Shown one piece after another: positions 17,580-25,726 of a DNA stretch of 36,307 nucleotides; position 1 is the stretch's first letter; each line of letters opens with the position of its first letter. The stretch comes from Bryobacterales bacterium (GTDB taxonomy: Bacteria > Acidobacteriota > Terriglobia > Bryobacterales > Bryobacteraceae), in the NCBI GenBank assembly GCA_027450225.1, contig DAIDJK010000129.1, forward strand, positions 1 to 36,307, given 5' to 3'. Position numbers and translations under genes: made by a program. Below the pieces are notes generated by a model. The model saw only the letters and a program-made list of their open reading frames with translations, did no database searches and was not told the origin of the DNA.

Positions 17580-17680
17580 GCTTGCCGCAAGGTTCGCGGA
17601 AGACGCGGCCGGCGGTTTACTTTGATTTACCCGCTGGAGGCCGAAAACGTTACCTCCGCGAATTTCAAACCGCCATACTG

Positions 17681-18910
17681 ATGTCAATGAGGAAAATCGC
17701 GTCGTTCTGCAGCATTGCGCTGATGGCAGCCCTTCCGATGGCTTACGCCCAGGAGGCGGGGCAGCCGAAGTCGCCTTACGTCAGCGTGATCGGTTCGGTC
17801 GAGAGTGTCGATTCGGCCGCTCATACCATCACGGTCAAGACCGAAAAGGGCGATGATGCGAAGGTCAAATACGACGACCGCACGCAGTTCCTGCAATTGC
17901 AGCCCGGCGAGACGGATCTCCGCAAGGCGACCCCCATCAAGCCTGACGAAGTCTCCGAGGGCGATCATCTGCTCGCGCGCGTCCGCGCCGCCGATCCCTC
18001 CGGCTTGCCGGCCCTTCGGTGCTTCATCAACAAGAAGACCGATATCGCCCAGCGCAACCAGCGCACACTCGAGGAATGGCAGACGCAGAGCGTCTCGGGC
18101 CTGGTCGAGTCCATCGATCCCGCGGCGAAGACGATTACTCTTCGCGTACGCGGCGCCGGGCCGGCCGCTTCACCCCACGACGTTATCGTCGATGCCGCCG
18201 GTAAGGTTGCTTTCGAGCAGTTCAGCGCCGATACCGGCAAATACGAGCCCGCCGATTTCGGCTCGATCGCGCAGGGCAACGTTCTCCGCGTGCTCGGCCA
18301 GAAGAACGAGGATGCGACGCGGGTAAAAGCGGATGCCATTCAGACCGGCGCCTTCCGCACCGTGCCCGCCATCGTGAAATCCGTCAGCGGTGACGTCATC
18401 TCCGCCACGGACCCGCAGACCAAAAAGCCGATCACCATCTCCATCAAGCCCTACACCACCATGAAGCGGCTCGACGACCAGACTGCGAACATGCTGGCGC
18501 GGCGTCTCAATCCCACTTTCCAGCAGGGTGGCCGCGGCGGCCGCGGACCAGGCGGCGGTGAAGCCGGTGGCGCGCCTGCAGGCGGAGCCGCTCCGGGCGC
18601 ACCCGGCGGAACCGGCATGATGGCCGGAATGCAGGGCTCGGGCGGGCGCGGCGGCTTCGGCGGTGGCCGCGGCGGTATGCGCATGGACTCCTCAAAACTC
18701 CTCGAACAACAGCAAACCATCACCGTTGCGGACCTGAAACCGAATGAACCCGTCATCCTGACCGGTATCAATGGTCGGGCCTCTGATAAAATCACTGCGA
18801 TCAGTCTGATTGCCGGGGTGGACCCGATTTTGCGCGCTGCGCCGAATCGCGGGCCGGATCCGCTCGGCGGCAGCTGGAATTTCGGTGACATCGGCGGCGG
18901 TGCGCAATAG
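17681..18910 (+). CDS. Exported DUF5666-like repeat protein with Gly/Met-rich insert
   Basis: A 409-residue exported protein (signal peptide MRKIASFCSIALMAALPMAYAQ). The body has three OB-fold-like repeats of the DUF5666 type, each with a strand pair such as GSVESVDSAAHTITVKTEKG, GLVESIDPAAKTITLRVRG and AIVKSVSGDVISATDP. Between about residues 282 and 336 there is a Gly/Arg/Met-rich low-complexity stretch (GGRGGRG ... GMMAGMQG ... GGGRGGMRM), followed by a C-terminal beta region with LKPNEPVILTG. ATG 17681 and 17687 are both possible. It precedes the TonB-dependent receptor gene by 138 bp and may work at the cell surface with it, which is inference. Ends with TAG. Confidence 0.82.
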   Translation: MSMRKIASFCSIALMAALPMAYAQEAGQPKSPYVSVIGSVESVDSAAHTITVKTEKGDDAKVKYDDRTQFLQLQPGETDLRKATPIKPDEVSEGDHLLARVRAADPSGLPALRCFINKKTDIAQRNQRTLEEWQTQSVSGLVESIDPAAKTITLRVRGAGPAASPHDVIVDAAGKVAFEQFSADTGKYEPADFGSIAQGNVLRVLGQKNEDATRVKADAIQTGAFRTVPAIVKSVSGDVISATDPQTKKPITISIKPYTTMKRLDDQTANMLARRLNPTFQQGGRGGRGPGGGEAGGAPAGGAAPGAPGGTGMMAGMQGSGGRGGFGGGRGGMRMDSSKLLEQQQTITVADLKPNEPVILTGINGRASDKITAISLIAGVDPILRAAPNRGPDPLGGSWNFGDIGGGAQ

Positions 18911-18934
18911 CGGGTCGCCGCAAACGCTGACAAA

Positions 18935-18960
18935 GCACGCTTCGTGCGTGGTTACTTTTT
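18935..18960 (+). terminator. Weak terminator-like hairpin after the DUF5666-like gene
   Basis: GCACG-CTT-CGTGC (18935-18947) is followed nine bases later by five T. The stem is short and the T-run displaced, so this may not terminate efficiently. Confidence 0.35.
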
Positions 18961-18984
18961 CGTTCGCGGTAAGGATCAGCCCAA

Positions 18985-19009
18985 CGGGCGATCCGACCTG
19001 AATCGCCCG
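18985..19009 (+). promoter_or_regulatory. Perfect 8-bp inverted repeat upstream of the TonB receptor gene
   Basis: CGGGCGAT (18985-18992) and ATCGCCCG (19002-19009) flank a nine-base loop, 40 bp before the receptor start. It may be an operator or a 5'-UTR hairpin. No T-run follows, so it is not an intrinsic terminator. Confidence 0.4.
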
Positions 19010-19048
19010 CTGTGTGCGGTTCGAACCTAAAAATTGAAGGATGGCGAT

Positions 19049-22036
19049 TTGAGGCTGAGGGGCTTTTTTTGTCTTTTTGCGTTGTTGTTCCTGTTTAATG
19101 CGTCTGCTTCAGCACAAAATACAGGCTCTATAAAGGGACAGCTCACCGATGAAACCGGCGCGGCGATTCCCGGCGCCACGGTCACACTTTCTGCCGGAAG
19201 CACAACCAGATCCGCCAGCACCGGCGCTGACGGTACCTTCTCCGCCGTGGGGCTTGCGCCGGGCGCCTGGACCGTCACCGCCAATGCTTTCGGTTTCCAG
19301 CCTCTGGTGAAGCAGGCGCAGGTGGCGCCGGGAAAAGCCGTCACGCTCGCCTTTCCCATGCAGTTGGCCGTGGCGAAGCAGGAAGTCACCGTTCAGGAAC
19401 AGACCACCGGGGCGCTCAGCGTGGATGCTTCCGAGAACGCCAACCAGCTGACGCTCTCGAAAACCGACCTGGACGCTCTCCCCGACGATCCGGACGACCT
19501 GCAGGCCGATCTCGAAGCCCTCGCCGGTCCCGCCGCCGGCCCGTCCGGCCCGCAAATCTACATCGACGGCTTTACCGGCGGCCGCATGCCGCCGAAGGAT
19601 TCCATCCGCGAGATCCGCATCAATCAGAATCCGTTTTCCGCGGAGTACAATCAGGTCGGCTTCGGCCGCATCGAGATCCTTACCAAGCCGGGCAGCGACA
19701 ATTTCCACGGCATGGCGCTCTTCGCCGACAGCGATTCCGCGCTCAATTCGCGCAATCCGTTCGTCACCAACAAGCCGGATTTCTACGCCCGCCAGTTCGA
19801 TGGCAACGTCAGCGGCCCCATGAACAAGCGTTCCTCGTTCTACCTGGATTTCGAGCGCCGCAATATTCAGGACAACGCGATCGTCAACACCACTCTCATC
19901 GACCCGACGACCTTCAGTCCCTACAACTTCCAGCAATCGTTCGTGGTCCCCAATACCCGCACCGAGTTCGGCCCGCGCATCGATTATCAGTTGAACGATT
20001 CCAATACGCTTTCGCTTCGGTATTACTACATGCGCCAGGACGAGCAGAACGCCGGCGTCGGCGGTCCGCAGTTCCTCACTCTGCCGTCCCAGGCTTACTC
20101 TTACCGCTATGACGAGAACAGCGCCGTCATCACCGAAACCGCCATTCTCAGCCCGAGGGTGGTGAATGAGGTTCGCGCCCGTTACATGAAGTGGGTCACC
20201 AAGGACTTCGCGGCCAGCACCGGCCCGTCAGTCGATGTCCTCAGCGAATTCAACGGCGGCGGCTCGCAGATCGGCCGCTCAATCGATGCCGAGACTCACT
20301 GGGAACTCCAGAACTTCACCACCTGGACCGCCGGATCGCATTCCTTCAAAGCCGGCTTCCGCGTCCGCGAGGCGCAGGAGGGTCTGGTTTCGCCGCAGAA
20401 TTTCGGCGGAACCTACACCTTTTCGGGCGGCGTCGGGCCCGTGCTCGGAGCGGGGAACCAGCCGGTCGGCAATCCCATGGACTGCCTCAATCTGCCGCAG
20501 GGCGCGATGGTGCCTTCCGGCTGCACCTCCATCAGCGCGCTCGAGCAATACCGCCGCACTCTGCTGTTTCAGTCGCTCGGCATGTCTCCACAGGCGGTTC
20601 AGCTTCTGGGCGGAATGCCTTCGCAGTTCACCATCGCCGCCGGCAATCCTCTCGCTCACCTCAGCATGACCGACGTGGGCATCTATATTCAGGACGACTG
20701 GCGGGTGAAACAGAATCTGACCGTCAATCTTGGCCTGCGTTACGAAAACCAGACCGATATTCGCGACTGGCGCGACGTCGCGCCCCGGCTCGGCTTCGCC
20801 TGGTCGCCGGGCAAGAACAACAAGACCGTTGTTCGCGGCGGCTTCGGCATCTTCTACGACCGCATTCCGGATACGCTGCTGCTCAACGCCATCAAGCTGA
20901 ACGGCACAAACCAGGTGCAGTACACGGTCGCCAATCCGCTGTTCTTCGGCGCGCCTCCGCCGGTCTCCACGCTGGGCGCGGCCTCAAACCCCACCATCCA
21001 GGAGCTGGTAAGGGACATCCGCGCGCCGTACCTTCTGCAGACCGCCTTCGGGGTCGAACGCCAGTTGCCCGGCAATACCACCGTCGCCGTGAACTACGCC
21101 AATTCCCACGGCGTTCATGAACTGCTCGACAACAACATCAACGCTCCGCTGCCTGGAACCTACACCGGCGCGCCGAACTCCGGCGTCCGCCCCTACGGCA
21201 CGCCCAACAACATCTACGCTTACCAGTCGGTCGGCATGTTCAATCAGAACCAGGTGATCGTGAGCGTGAATGGCCGCGTCAACTCGGCCCTGAGCCTCTT
21301 TTCGTACTACACGCTGAATTACGCCAAAAGCACCAGCGACGGAGCCGGCAGCTTCCCCGCCAATCCTTACAACGTCGCCGCCGATTACGGCCGCTCCCTC
21401 ATGGATGTGCGTCACCGCTTTGCCTTCGGCGGCTCCATCATCACGAAGTTCAACCTGCGCTTCAGCCCCTTCATCACCGCCCGCTCGGGCGTGCCCTTCA
21501 ATATCGTCACCGGCCAGGACGTGAACGGCGATTCCATCTTCAACGACCGCCCGGCTTTCGCGCCGGCCAATGTCAACTGCGCCGACGCCACCAATTACGC
21601 CTGCACCCGGTACGGCAATTTCCTGCTGCATCCCGGCCCCAACACCCCCGTCATCCCGCGCAATTACGCTACCGGCCCGTCCTATTTCGCCATCAACCTC
21701 CGGGTGAGCCGTACGTGGGGCTTCGGTCCGGAGACAGGTGGCGGCGCGGGCCCCAATGGCGGTCCCCACGGTCCGGTCGGCGGCGGTTTCGGTGGTTCGC
21801 GCGCCATGCGCGGCGGCTTCCACGGCTTCGGCGATCCATCCACCGGCCGCAAGTACAACCTCACCTTCTGGGCCGATGCCCGCAATCTCACCAACAGCGT
21901 CGATCCGGCCAATCCCATCAACATCCTCGAATCTTCCCGATTCGGCCAGTACACCGGTCTCGCCGGCGGTTACGGTCCCGCGGGCGGCACGGCCAACAAT
22001 CGCCGCCTCACGCTTGGCATCCGCTTCAGCTTCTGA
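19049..22036 (+). CDS. TonB-dependent receptor, Oar-like, with carboxypeptidase-regulatory-like domain
   Basis: A 995-residue outer-membrane protein. Signal peptide (RLRGFFCLFALLFLFNASASAQ); then a Cna-B/carboxypeptidase-regulatory-like domain (about residues 28-110: GSIKGQLTDETGAAIPGATV...), a plug-like region near 125-215 containing QIYIDGFTGGR, the motif SAEYNQVGFGRIEILTKPGS, and a long beta-barrel rich in alternating aromatic strands ending LTLGIRFSF with terminal Phe. A Gly/Pro-rich loop (GGGAGPNGGPHG...) sits near residue 895. Start TTG 19049 is preferred because AAGGA ends seven bases upstream and the signal peptide starts there; an alternative TTG is at 19034. These receptors are greatly expanded in Acidobacteria and probably import or bind large substrates. 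No TonB box was confidently located. Confidence 0.9.
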   Translation: MRLRGFFCLFALLFLFNASASAQNTGSIKGQLTDETGAAIPGATVTLSAGSTTRSASTGADGTFSAVGLAPGAWTVTANAFGFQPLVKQAQVAPGKAVTLAFPMQLAVAKQEVTVQEQTTGALSVDASENANQLTLSKTDLDALPDDPDDLQADLEALAGPAAGPSGPQIYIDGFTGGRMPPKDSIREIRINQNPFSAEYNQVGFGRIEILTKPGSDNFHGMALFADSDSALNSRNPFVTNKPDFYARQFDGNVSGPMNKRSSFYLDFERRNIQDNAIVNTTLIDPTTFSPYNFQQSFVVPNTRTEFGPRIDYQLNDSNTLSLRYYYMRQDEQNAGVGGPQFLTLPSQAYSYRYDENSAVITETAILSPRVVNEVRARYMKWVTKDFAASTGPSVDVLSEFNGGGSQIGRSIDAETHWELQNFTTWTAGSHSFKAGFRVREAQEGLVSPQNFGGTYTFSGGVGPVLGAGNQPVGNPMDCLNLPQGAMVPSGCTSISALEQYRRTLLFQSLGMSPQAVQLLGGMPSQFTIAAGNPLAHLSMTDVGIYIQDDWRVKQNLTVNLGLRYENQTDIRDWRDVAPRLGFAWSPGKNNKTVVRGGFGIFYDRIPDTLLLNAIKLNGTNQVQYTVANPLFFGAPPPVSTLGAASNPTIQELVRDIRAPYLLQTAFGVERQLPGNTTVAVNYANSHGVHELLDNNINAPLPGTYTGAPNSGVRPYGTPNNIYAYQSVGMFNQNQVIVSVNGRVNSALSLFSYYTLNYAKSTSDGAGSFPANPYNVAADYGRSLMDVRHRFAFGGSIITKFNLRFSPFITARSGVPFNIVTGQDVNGDSIFNDRPAFAPANVNCADATNYACTRYGNFLLHPGPNTPVIPRNYATGPSYFAINLRVSRTWGFGPETGGGAGPNGGPHGPVGGGFGGSRAMRGGFHGFGDPSTGRKYNLTFWADARNLTNSVDPANPINILESSRFGQYTGLAGGYGPAGGTANNRRLTLGIRFSF

Positions 22037-22104
22037 GCTCCATCGCGGCGGCTCCGCCTCCGCGCTCGGCCCGGCTGAGAAAATAGGGTCAGGTATCGCC
22101 ACAC

Positions 22105-23463
22105 ATGCTTCGTCCGCCGGGCCCGCGCGGTCTTGCCGCTTATGAATTTTTCAGCCGCGGAACCTCCGCCGGCACGCTGCGGTTCCTCGAAAAAACCGCC
22201 CGACGCTACGGCCCCATCTCCTATTTCCGCCTGCTCCAGCAGCGCATATTTCTCATCGATGACCCGGAGCTGATCCGCGACGTCCTCGTCACCCGGCAGC
22301 ACGTCTTCGAGCGCGACCTCGGCGCCCGCCTTCTCCGCGAACTGGTGGGCGACAGCGTCATCACCCGCAATGAGCCGTTGCACAAAGAGCGGCGGCGCAT
22401 TCTCCAGCCCGCCTTCCATCGCGACCAGATCGCGTCCTATGCCGATTCGATGGTCGATCTCTCCGTCCGCGCCATGAACGAATGGGGAAACCGCGAATCG
22501 GCCGGCGGCTCCGGCGAAATCAACGCCGGCATGGAGATGCGCAAACTCACTCTCTCCATCGTCGGCGCCAGCCTCTTCGGCGCGGATTTCACCACCAGCA
22601 CTCCCGCCATCGCCGCCGTCCTCATGCGCGTCTTCCTCAAAGCCCGCCGCGTGGCCCCTTTGCTGGGACCCCTGCGGCCGATCACCGTCGCTTACCGGCG
22701 CATGTTCCCGCGCGGCCGCAGTCTCTTCTTCGAATCCGAACGCCGGGACCTCGACCGCATCGTGATGCCGCTCATCGCGCAGCGCCGCAGGGAATCCTCG
22801 AAGGACATCGTCTCCCTGCTGCTCGCCATGGAGATGACCGATCGCGAAGCCAGCGACGAAATCGTCACCTTCGTCCTCGCCGGCCATGAGACCACGGCCA
22901 CCGCGCTCACCTGGGCCAGTTATCTTCTGGCCCAGCATCCTGAGGTGAGCGGCCGCATGGAAGCCGAAGTCGATGCCGTGCTCGGCAACCGCCGCCTCGT
23001 CTTCGACGATCTACCGAACCTCCGCTACACCTCCGCCGTCCTGATGGAGACCATGCGGCTCTATCCTCCCGCTCCCATGTTCGGCCGGCGCGCGTGCGAG
23101 GAAGTGAAGCTCGGCGATTTCACCGTCCCCAAAGGTTCCAGCGTCCTGATGAGCCCGTGGATCACGCACCGCAACCCCCGCTACTGGGAGCGGCCCGATT
23201 CCTTCGAGCCCGAACGCTGGGAGAACCTGACCGCGCCGAAGTTCGCTTACTTTCCCTTCGGCGGAGGCGCCATGATGTGCATTGGCGACGGTTTCGCGAA
23301 GCTCGAAGGCGTCGTCGTGCTGGCCGAACTGGCACGGCGCTTCCGGCCGCGTCTGGCTGAAGCGCCGGATATCGACATCAATCCCGGCGTCACACTGCAG
23401 CCCAGCCGGCCCGTCCGCGTCACTCTCGAACCGCGCAAAGTCCCCGCCGCCAGCGCGGTTTAA
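22105..23463 (+). CDS. Cytochrome P450
   Basis: A 452-residue class-type soluble P450 monooxygenase. I-helix oxygen motif LAGHETTATAL, the E315-x-x-R318 pair in ETMRLYPPAP, the PERF-like segment FEPERW and the heme loop FPFGGGAMMCIGDGF with C392 as the proximal ligand. The loop deviates from the FxxGxRxCxG consensus: Met replaces the Arg (or His) that normally contacts a heme propionate. It sits on the same strand 68 bp after the TonB receptor; no ferredoxin or reductase is nearby. Substrate unknown, probably a fatty acid or hydrophobic compound given similarity to CYP102/CYP4-like bacterial forms, which is inference. Confidence 0.95.
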   Translation: MLRPPGPRGLAAYEFFSRGTSAGTLRFLEKTARRYGPISYFRLLQQRIFLIDDPELIRDVLVTRQHVFERDLGARLLRELVGDSVITRNEPLHKERRRILQPAFHRDQIASYADSMVDLSVRAMNEWGNRESAGGSGEINAGMEMRKLTLSIVGASLFGADFTTSTPAIAAVLMRVFLKARRVAPLLGPLRPITVAYRRMFPRGRSLFFESERRDLDRIVMPLIAQRRRESSKDIVSLLLAMEMTDREASDEIVTFVLAGHETTATALTWASYLLAQHPEVSGRMEAEVDAVLGNRRLVFDDLPNLRYTSAVLMETMRLYPPAPMFGRRACEEVKLGDFTVPKGSSVLMSPWITHRNPRYWERPDSFEPERWENLTAPKFAYFPFGGGAMMCIGDGFAKLEGVVVLAELARRFRPRLAEAPDIDINPGVTLQPSRPVRVTLEPRKVPAASAV

Positions 23464-23628
23464 TTGGCATTTCCCGGCGCGCCGTTCAGCAGCGCGCTTT
23501 CGGAAATTCCGGGCGGCGGATCGCGCGTGAACGTCAGGGTGAATCCGCCCCGGATCTGCTTCGGCTCACCGGATACGCCACCATCAGCAGGAACCGGCGC
23601 GGCCGCGCTCGCTATCATCAAAGGGATT

Positions 23629-23820
23629 ATGCGAGATCCGTCGATCGTCGAAGAAGAACTTGTGAGCATCTCCGCCATGGCCGACGACGTGACTCGCTTC
23701 GACGCCATCGTCGCCTGGTGCGCCACTCACCCCGATGAAATTCCTCTCGCGCTCCACATGCTCATGCTGGGACGCCACAAGCACGCCGCCCCCTCCGGCG
23801 AAGCGGAACTTCATTCATAG
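23629..23820 (+). CDS. Small cytoplasmic protein of unknown function
   Basis: A 63-residue acidic, helical protein (MRDPSIVEEELVSISAMADD...HPDEIPLALHMLMLGRHKH). AAAGGG lies three bases upstream of the ATG at 23629, which is short spacing. The frame is open back to 23464 but that part overlaps a competing minus-strand frame and shows no structure. It ends with TAG at the edge of the Pho-box-like repeats before the response regulator. No family recognised. Confidence 0.5.
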   Translation: MRDPSIVEEELVSISAMADDVTRFDAIVAWCATHPDEIPLALHMLMLGRHKHAAPSGEAELHS

Positions 23821-23850
23821 TTCACAGCCTCTTAACCATCCCGTAACTCC
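23820..23850 (+). promoter_or_regulatory. Pho-box-like tandem half-sites upstream of the PhoB-like gene
   Basis: Three half-sites recur at exact 11-bp spacing: GTTCACAG (23820-23827), CTTAACCA (23831-23838) and CGTAACTC (23842-23849). The 11-bp direct-repeat layout is that of PhoB/PhoP/SphR-type boxes; CTTAACCA fits the cyanobacterial consensus and GTTCAC the actinobacterial one. They end 24 bp before the GTG of the regulator, so autoregulation is a natural reading, but binding is inferred. Confidence 0.6.
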
Positions 23851-23873
23851 GGCGCCGCTACGCTGGAGGTGTC

Positions 23874-24599
23874 GTGACGAAAAGAATTGTGCTGATCGAA
23901 GACGACAGCGATCTGTTTTCGTTGTTGAAGTACAACCTGGAAAAAGAGGGATTCAACCTCACCGGTTCGCAGACCGGCAAAGGCGCAATCGACCTCTGCA
24001 GACGCACGCGCCCGGACCTGATCCTGCTCGATATCATGCTCCCCGATTCCGACGGGCTCGATATCTGCAAGGGCATCCGCAACGATCCTGAACTGGCCCA
24101 TACCCCGGTCATCTTTCTCACCGCCCGCGCGTCGGAAACCGACCGTATCGTCGGTCTCGAACTCGGCGCCAACGATTACATCGTCAAGCCGTTCTTCATC
24201 CGCGAGCTCATTGCGCGCATCAAGCTGCAGTTCCGCACCCAGACCGCTCCGGCCCGCGTCCTCAAAGCCGGCGGCCTCGAACTCGACCGTTCCAGCTGCC
24301 AGGTGAAGCTGGAAAACGCGCCGCTCGCTCTCACCGCCACCGAATTCCGGCTGCTCGAGTTCCTCATGACCCGCCCCGGCGTGGTTTTCAGCCGGGAGCA
24401 GCTGCTGAACGCCGTCTGGGGCCAGGACCGCGCCATTACGGACCGCACCGTGGACGTCTACGTCCTCCGCCTGCGCCAGAAGATCGAGCGCGACGCCACC
24501 GCGCCGCGTCTCATCCACTCTGTGCGCGGGTTCGGCTATTCCTTCGAGCCCCGCGAATCGCCGCAGGAAGCGCCCGTCGCCGCCGAAGCCGCGGTCTGA
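23874..24599 (+). CDS. OmpR/PhoB-family two-component response regulator
   Basis: A 241-residue DNA-binding response regulator. Receiver residues: D10 and D11 acidic pocket, D53 phosphoacceptor (LLDIMLP), T83 (FLTAR) and K105 (IVKPF). The OmpR-type winged helix starts near residue 125 and contains LTATEFRLLEFLMTRPGVVFS and then RTVDVYVLRLRQKIE, close to PhoB; the C-terminus ends near GFGYSFEPRE. Start GTG 23874 has GGAGG five bases upstream. No sensor kinase is adjacent, which is unusual for a PhoB-like gene. The tandem 11-bp half-sites upstream support a Pho-type regulon role. Confidence 0.93.
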   Translation: MTKRIVLIEDDSDLFSLLKYNLEKEGFNLTGSQTGKGAIDLCRRTRPDLILLDIMLPDSDGLDICKGIRNDPELAHTPVIFLTARASETDRIVGLELGANDYIVKPFFIRELIARIKLQFRTQTAPARVLKAGGLELDRSSCQVKLENAPLALTATEFRLLEFLMTRPGVVFSREQLLNAVWGQDRAITDRTVDVYVLRLRQKIERDATAPRLIHSVRGFGYSFEPRESPQEAPVAAEAAV

Positions 24600-24650
24600 A
24601 GCGCCGGCGCCGAGCCGCCATTTTTCCGCCCATATGTTACGCTGGCCTGG

Positions 24651-25295
24651 GTGGCTACCGATCTCGTAGAGGTCAATCCTTCATCTCCGGCATCGGAAGC
24701 GCTCGAGCGGGCTGCGTCGCTCATCCGCCGCGGCCGCGTCATCGCCGTCCCGACCGATGCGCTCTACACCCTGGTAGCCGATCCCTTCAACCTCCGCGCC
24801 GTCCGCCAGGTCTATTACGCGAAAGGTCGGGAAATCCATCGCGCGTTGCCCATGCTCGTGCGCGACACCATGATGGTGGAAGACCTCGCCACCGAAATCC
24901 CGCCGCGCTTCCGCATGCTCGCGCGCCGCTTCTGGCCCGGGCCGCTCACCATCATTCTTCCGGCCTCGCCAAAAGTGCCTCTGCGCGCCACCGGCAATAC
25001 CGGCAGGCTCGCGGTGCGCCAGGCGAAGTCTGCCGTCTGCGACGAGCTTCTGGCGCGCCTCAACCAGCCCGTCATCGCCACCAGCGCCAACGTTTCGGGC
25101 AAGCCCACCTGCCGCAGCGGCATCGAAGTGTTCGGTGAAATGGATGGCCGCGTGGATCTCGTGCTGGATGGCGGACCCTGCGAAGGCATGGGCGCAAGCA
25201 CCGTCGATATCACCGAACCCGAATGGAAGATGATCCGCGAAGGCGCCATTACGGAGGCTGAAATCCGCGACTGCCTGCTCGCCGGCGAAGACTAG
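24651..25295 (+). CDS. TsaC/YrdC-like threonylcarbamoyl-AMP synthase domain protein (short form)
   Basis: A 214-residue single-domain protein of the YrdC/TsaC/YciO family. It keeps VIAVPTDALYTLVADP near residue 30, YAKGREIHRALPMLVRD, FWPGPLTIILPAS, the motif ATSANVSGKP and STVDIT, and has no Sua5 C-terminal domain. The PTD-x-x-Y-x-L pattern differs from PTE-x-x-Y-G-L of the long form at 3593, so it may be a TsaC isozyme or a YciO-like relative of uncertain activity. The start GTG 24651 lacks a strong ribosome binding site. It is 51 bp after the response regulator gene and ends 17 bp from a convergent gene. Confidence 0.87.
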   Translation: MATDLVEVNPSSPASEALERAASLIRRGRVIAVPTDALYTLVADPFNLRAVRQVYYAKGREIHRALPMLVRDTMMVEDLATEIPPRFRMLARRFWPGPLTIILPASPKVPLRATGNTGRLAVRQAKSAVCDELLARLNQPVIATSANVSGKPTCRSGIEVFGEMDGRVDLVLDGGPCEGMGASTVDITEPEWKMIREGAITEAEIRDCLLAGED

Positions 25296-25312
25296 CAGCC
25301 CAATTCGCCGAG

Positions 25313-25726
25313 CTACTGGAACAGCCCCGTCAGCGCCTTCACATCCGCAATCAGCGCCCGCAGATGTTCGTTGCCGCCATCGCCGCAGCTCAAATCCGGC
25401 GTCGTCTGTCCGTCGTATTCGATCGTCAGCCGGTACCGGAAAGATGCCGGTTTCATGCAATGCGGCGCGGGCAGGGAAGAGAAGGGCATGGCCGCCTGCA
25501 GATCTGCAAACAGCCGCTGCTTCACGTCCTCCGGAATATCCCGGCTCGCGTGCCGCGGCGCGGCCGCCGTTCCGCCGCGCGGCATGGCCGCATACTCCGC
25601 CTTCCCGGCCGGATCGACGGCAATATGGAACCCCGCCTGGTTCGTGGACCCGCTATGGACAATTGTCGCGACGTTCGTTTGCGCCATCACGCTCACCAGC
25701 GCAGGCAGCAGCGCGAGCACTCGCAT
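25313..25726 (-). CDS. Small exported protein of unknown function
   Basis: A 137-residue protein with a signal peptide (MRVLALLPALVSVMAQ). Two cysteines in the mature part (PHCMK and LSCGDG) could form a disulfide, in a region with YRLTIEYDGQTTPDL. The start ATG overlaps the MaoC-like stop by one base (TGATG), placing it last in the folD operon. No family recognised. Confidence 0.72.
   Translation of the reverse strand: MRVLALLPALVSVMAQTNVATIVHSGSTNQAGFHIAVDPAGKAEYAAMPRGGTAAAPRHASRDIPEDVKQRLFADLQAAMPFSSLPAPHCMKPASFRYRLTIEYDGQTTPDLSCGDGGNEHLRALIADVKALTGLFQ

Noticed and set aside
20984-22102. A 372-codon minus-strand frame across the TonB receptor
   Set aside because: Product is Gly/Ala/Val/Asp repeats typical of reverse-complement coding; the receptor frame has a clear fold.
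23460-23618. Minus-strand frame ending at the P450 stop, with GEPKQIRGGFTLTFTRDPPPG
   Set aside because: The segment looks a little protein-like, but the frame is short, lacks a start site with a ribosome binding site and no family was recognised. Possibly a remnant; not enough to call.
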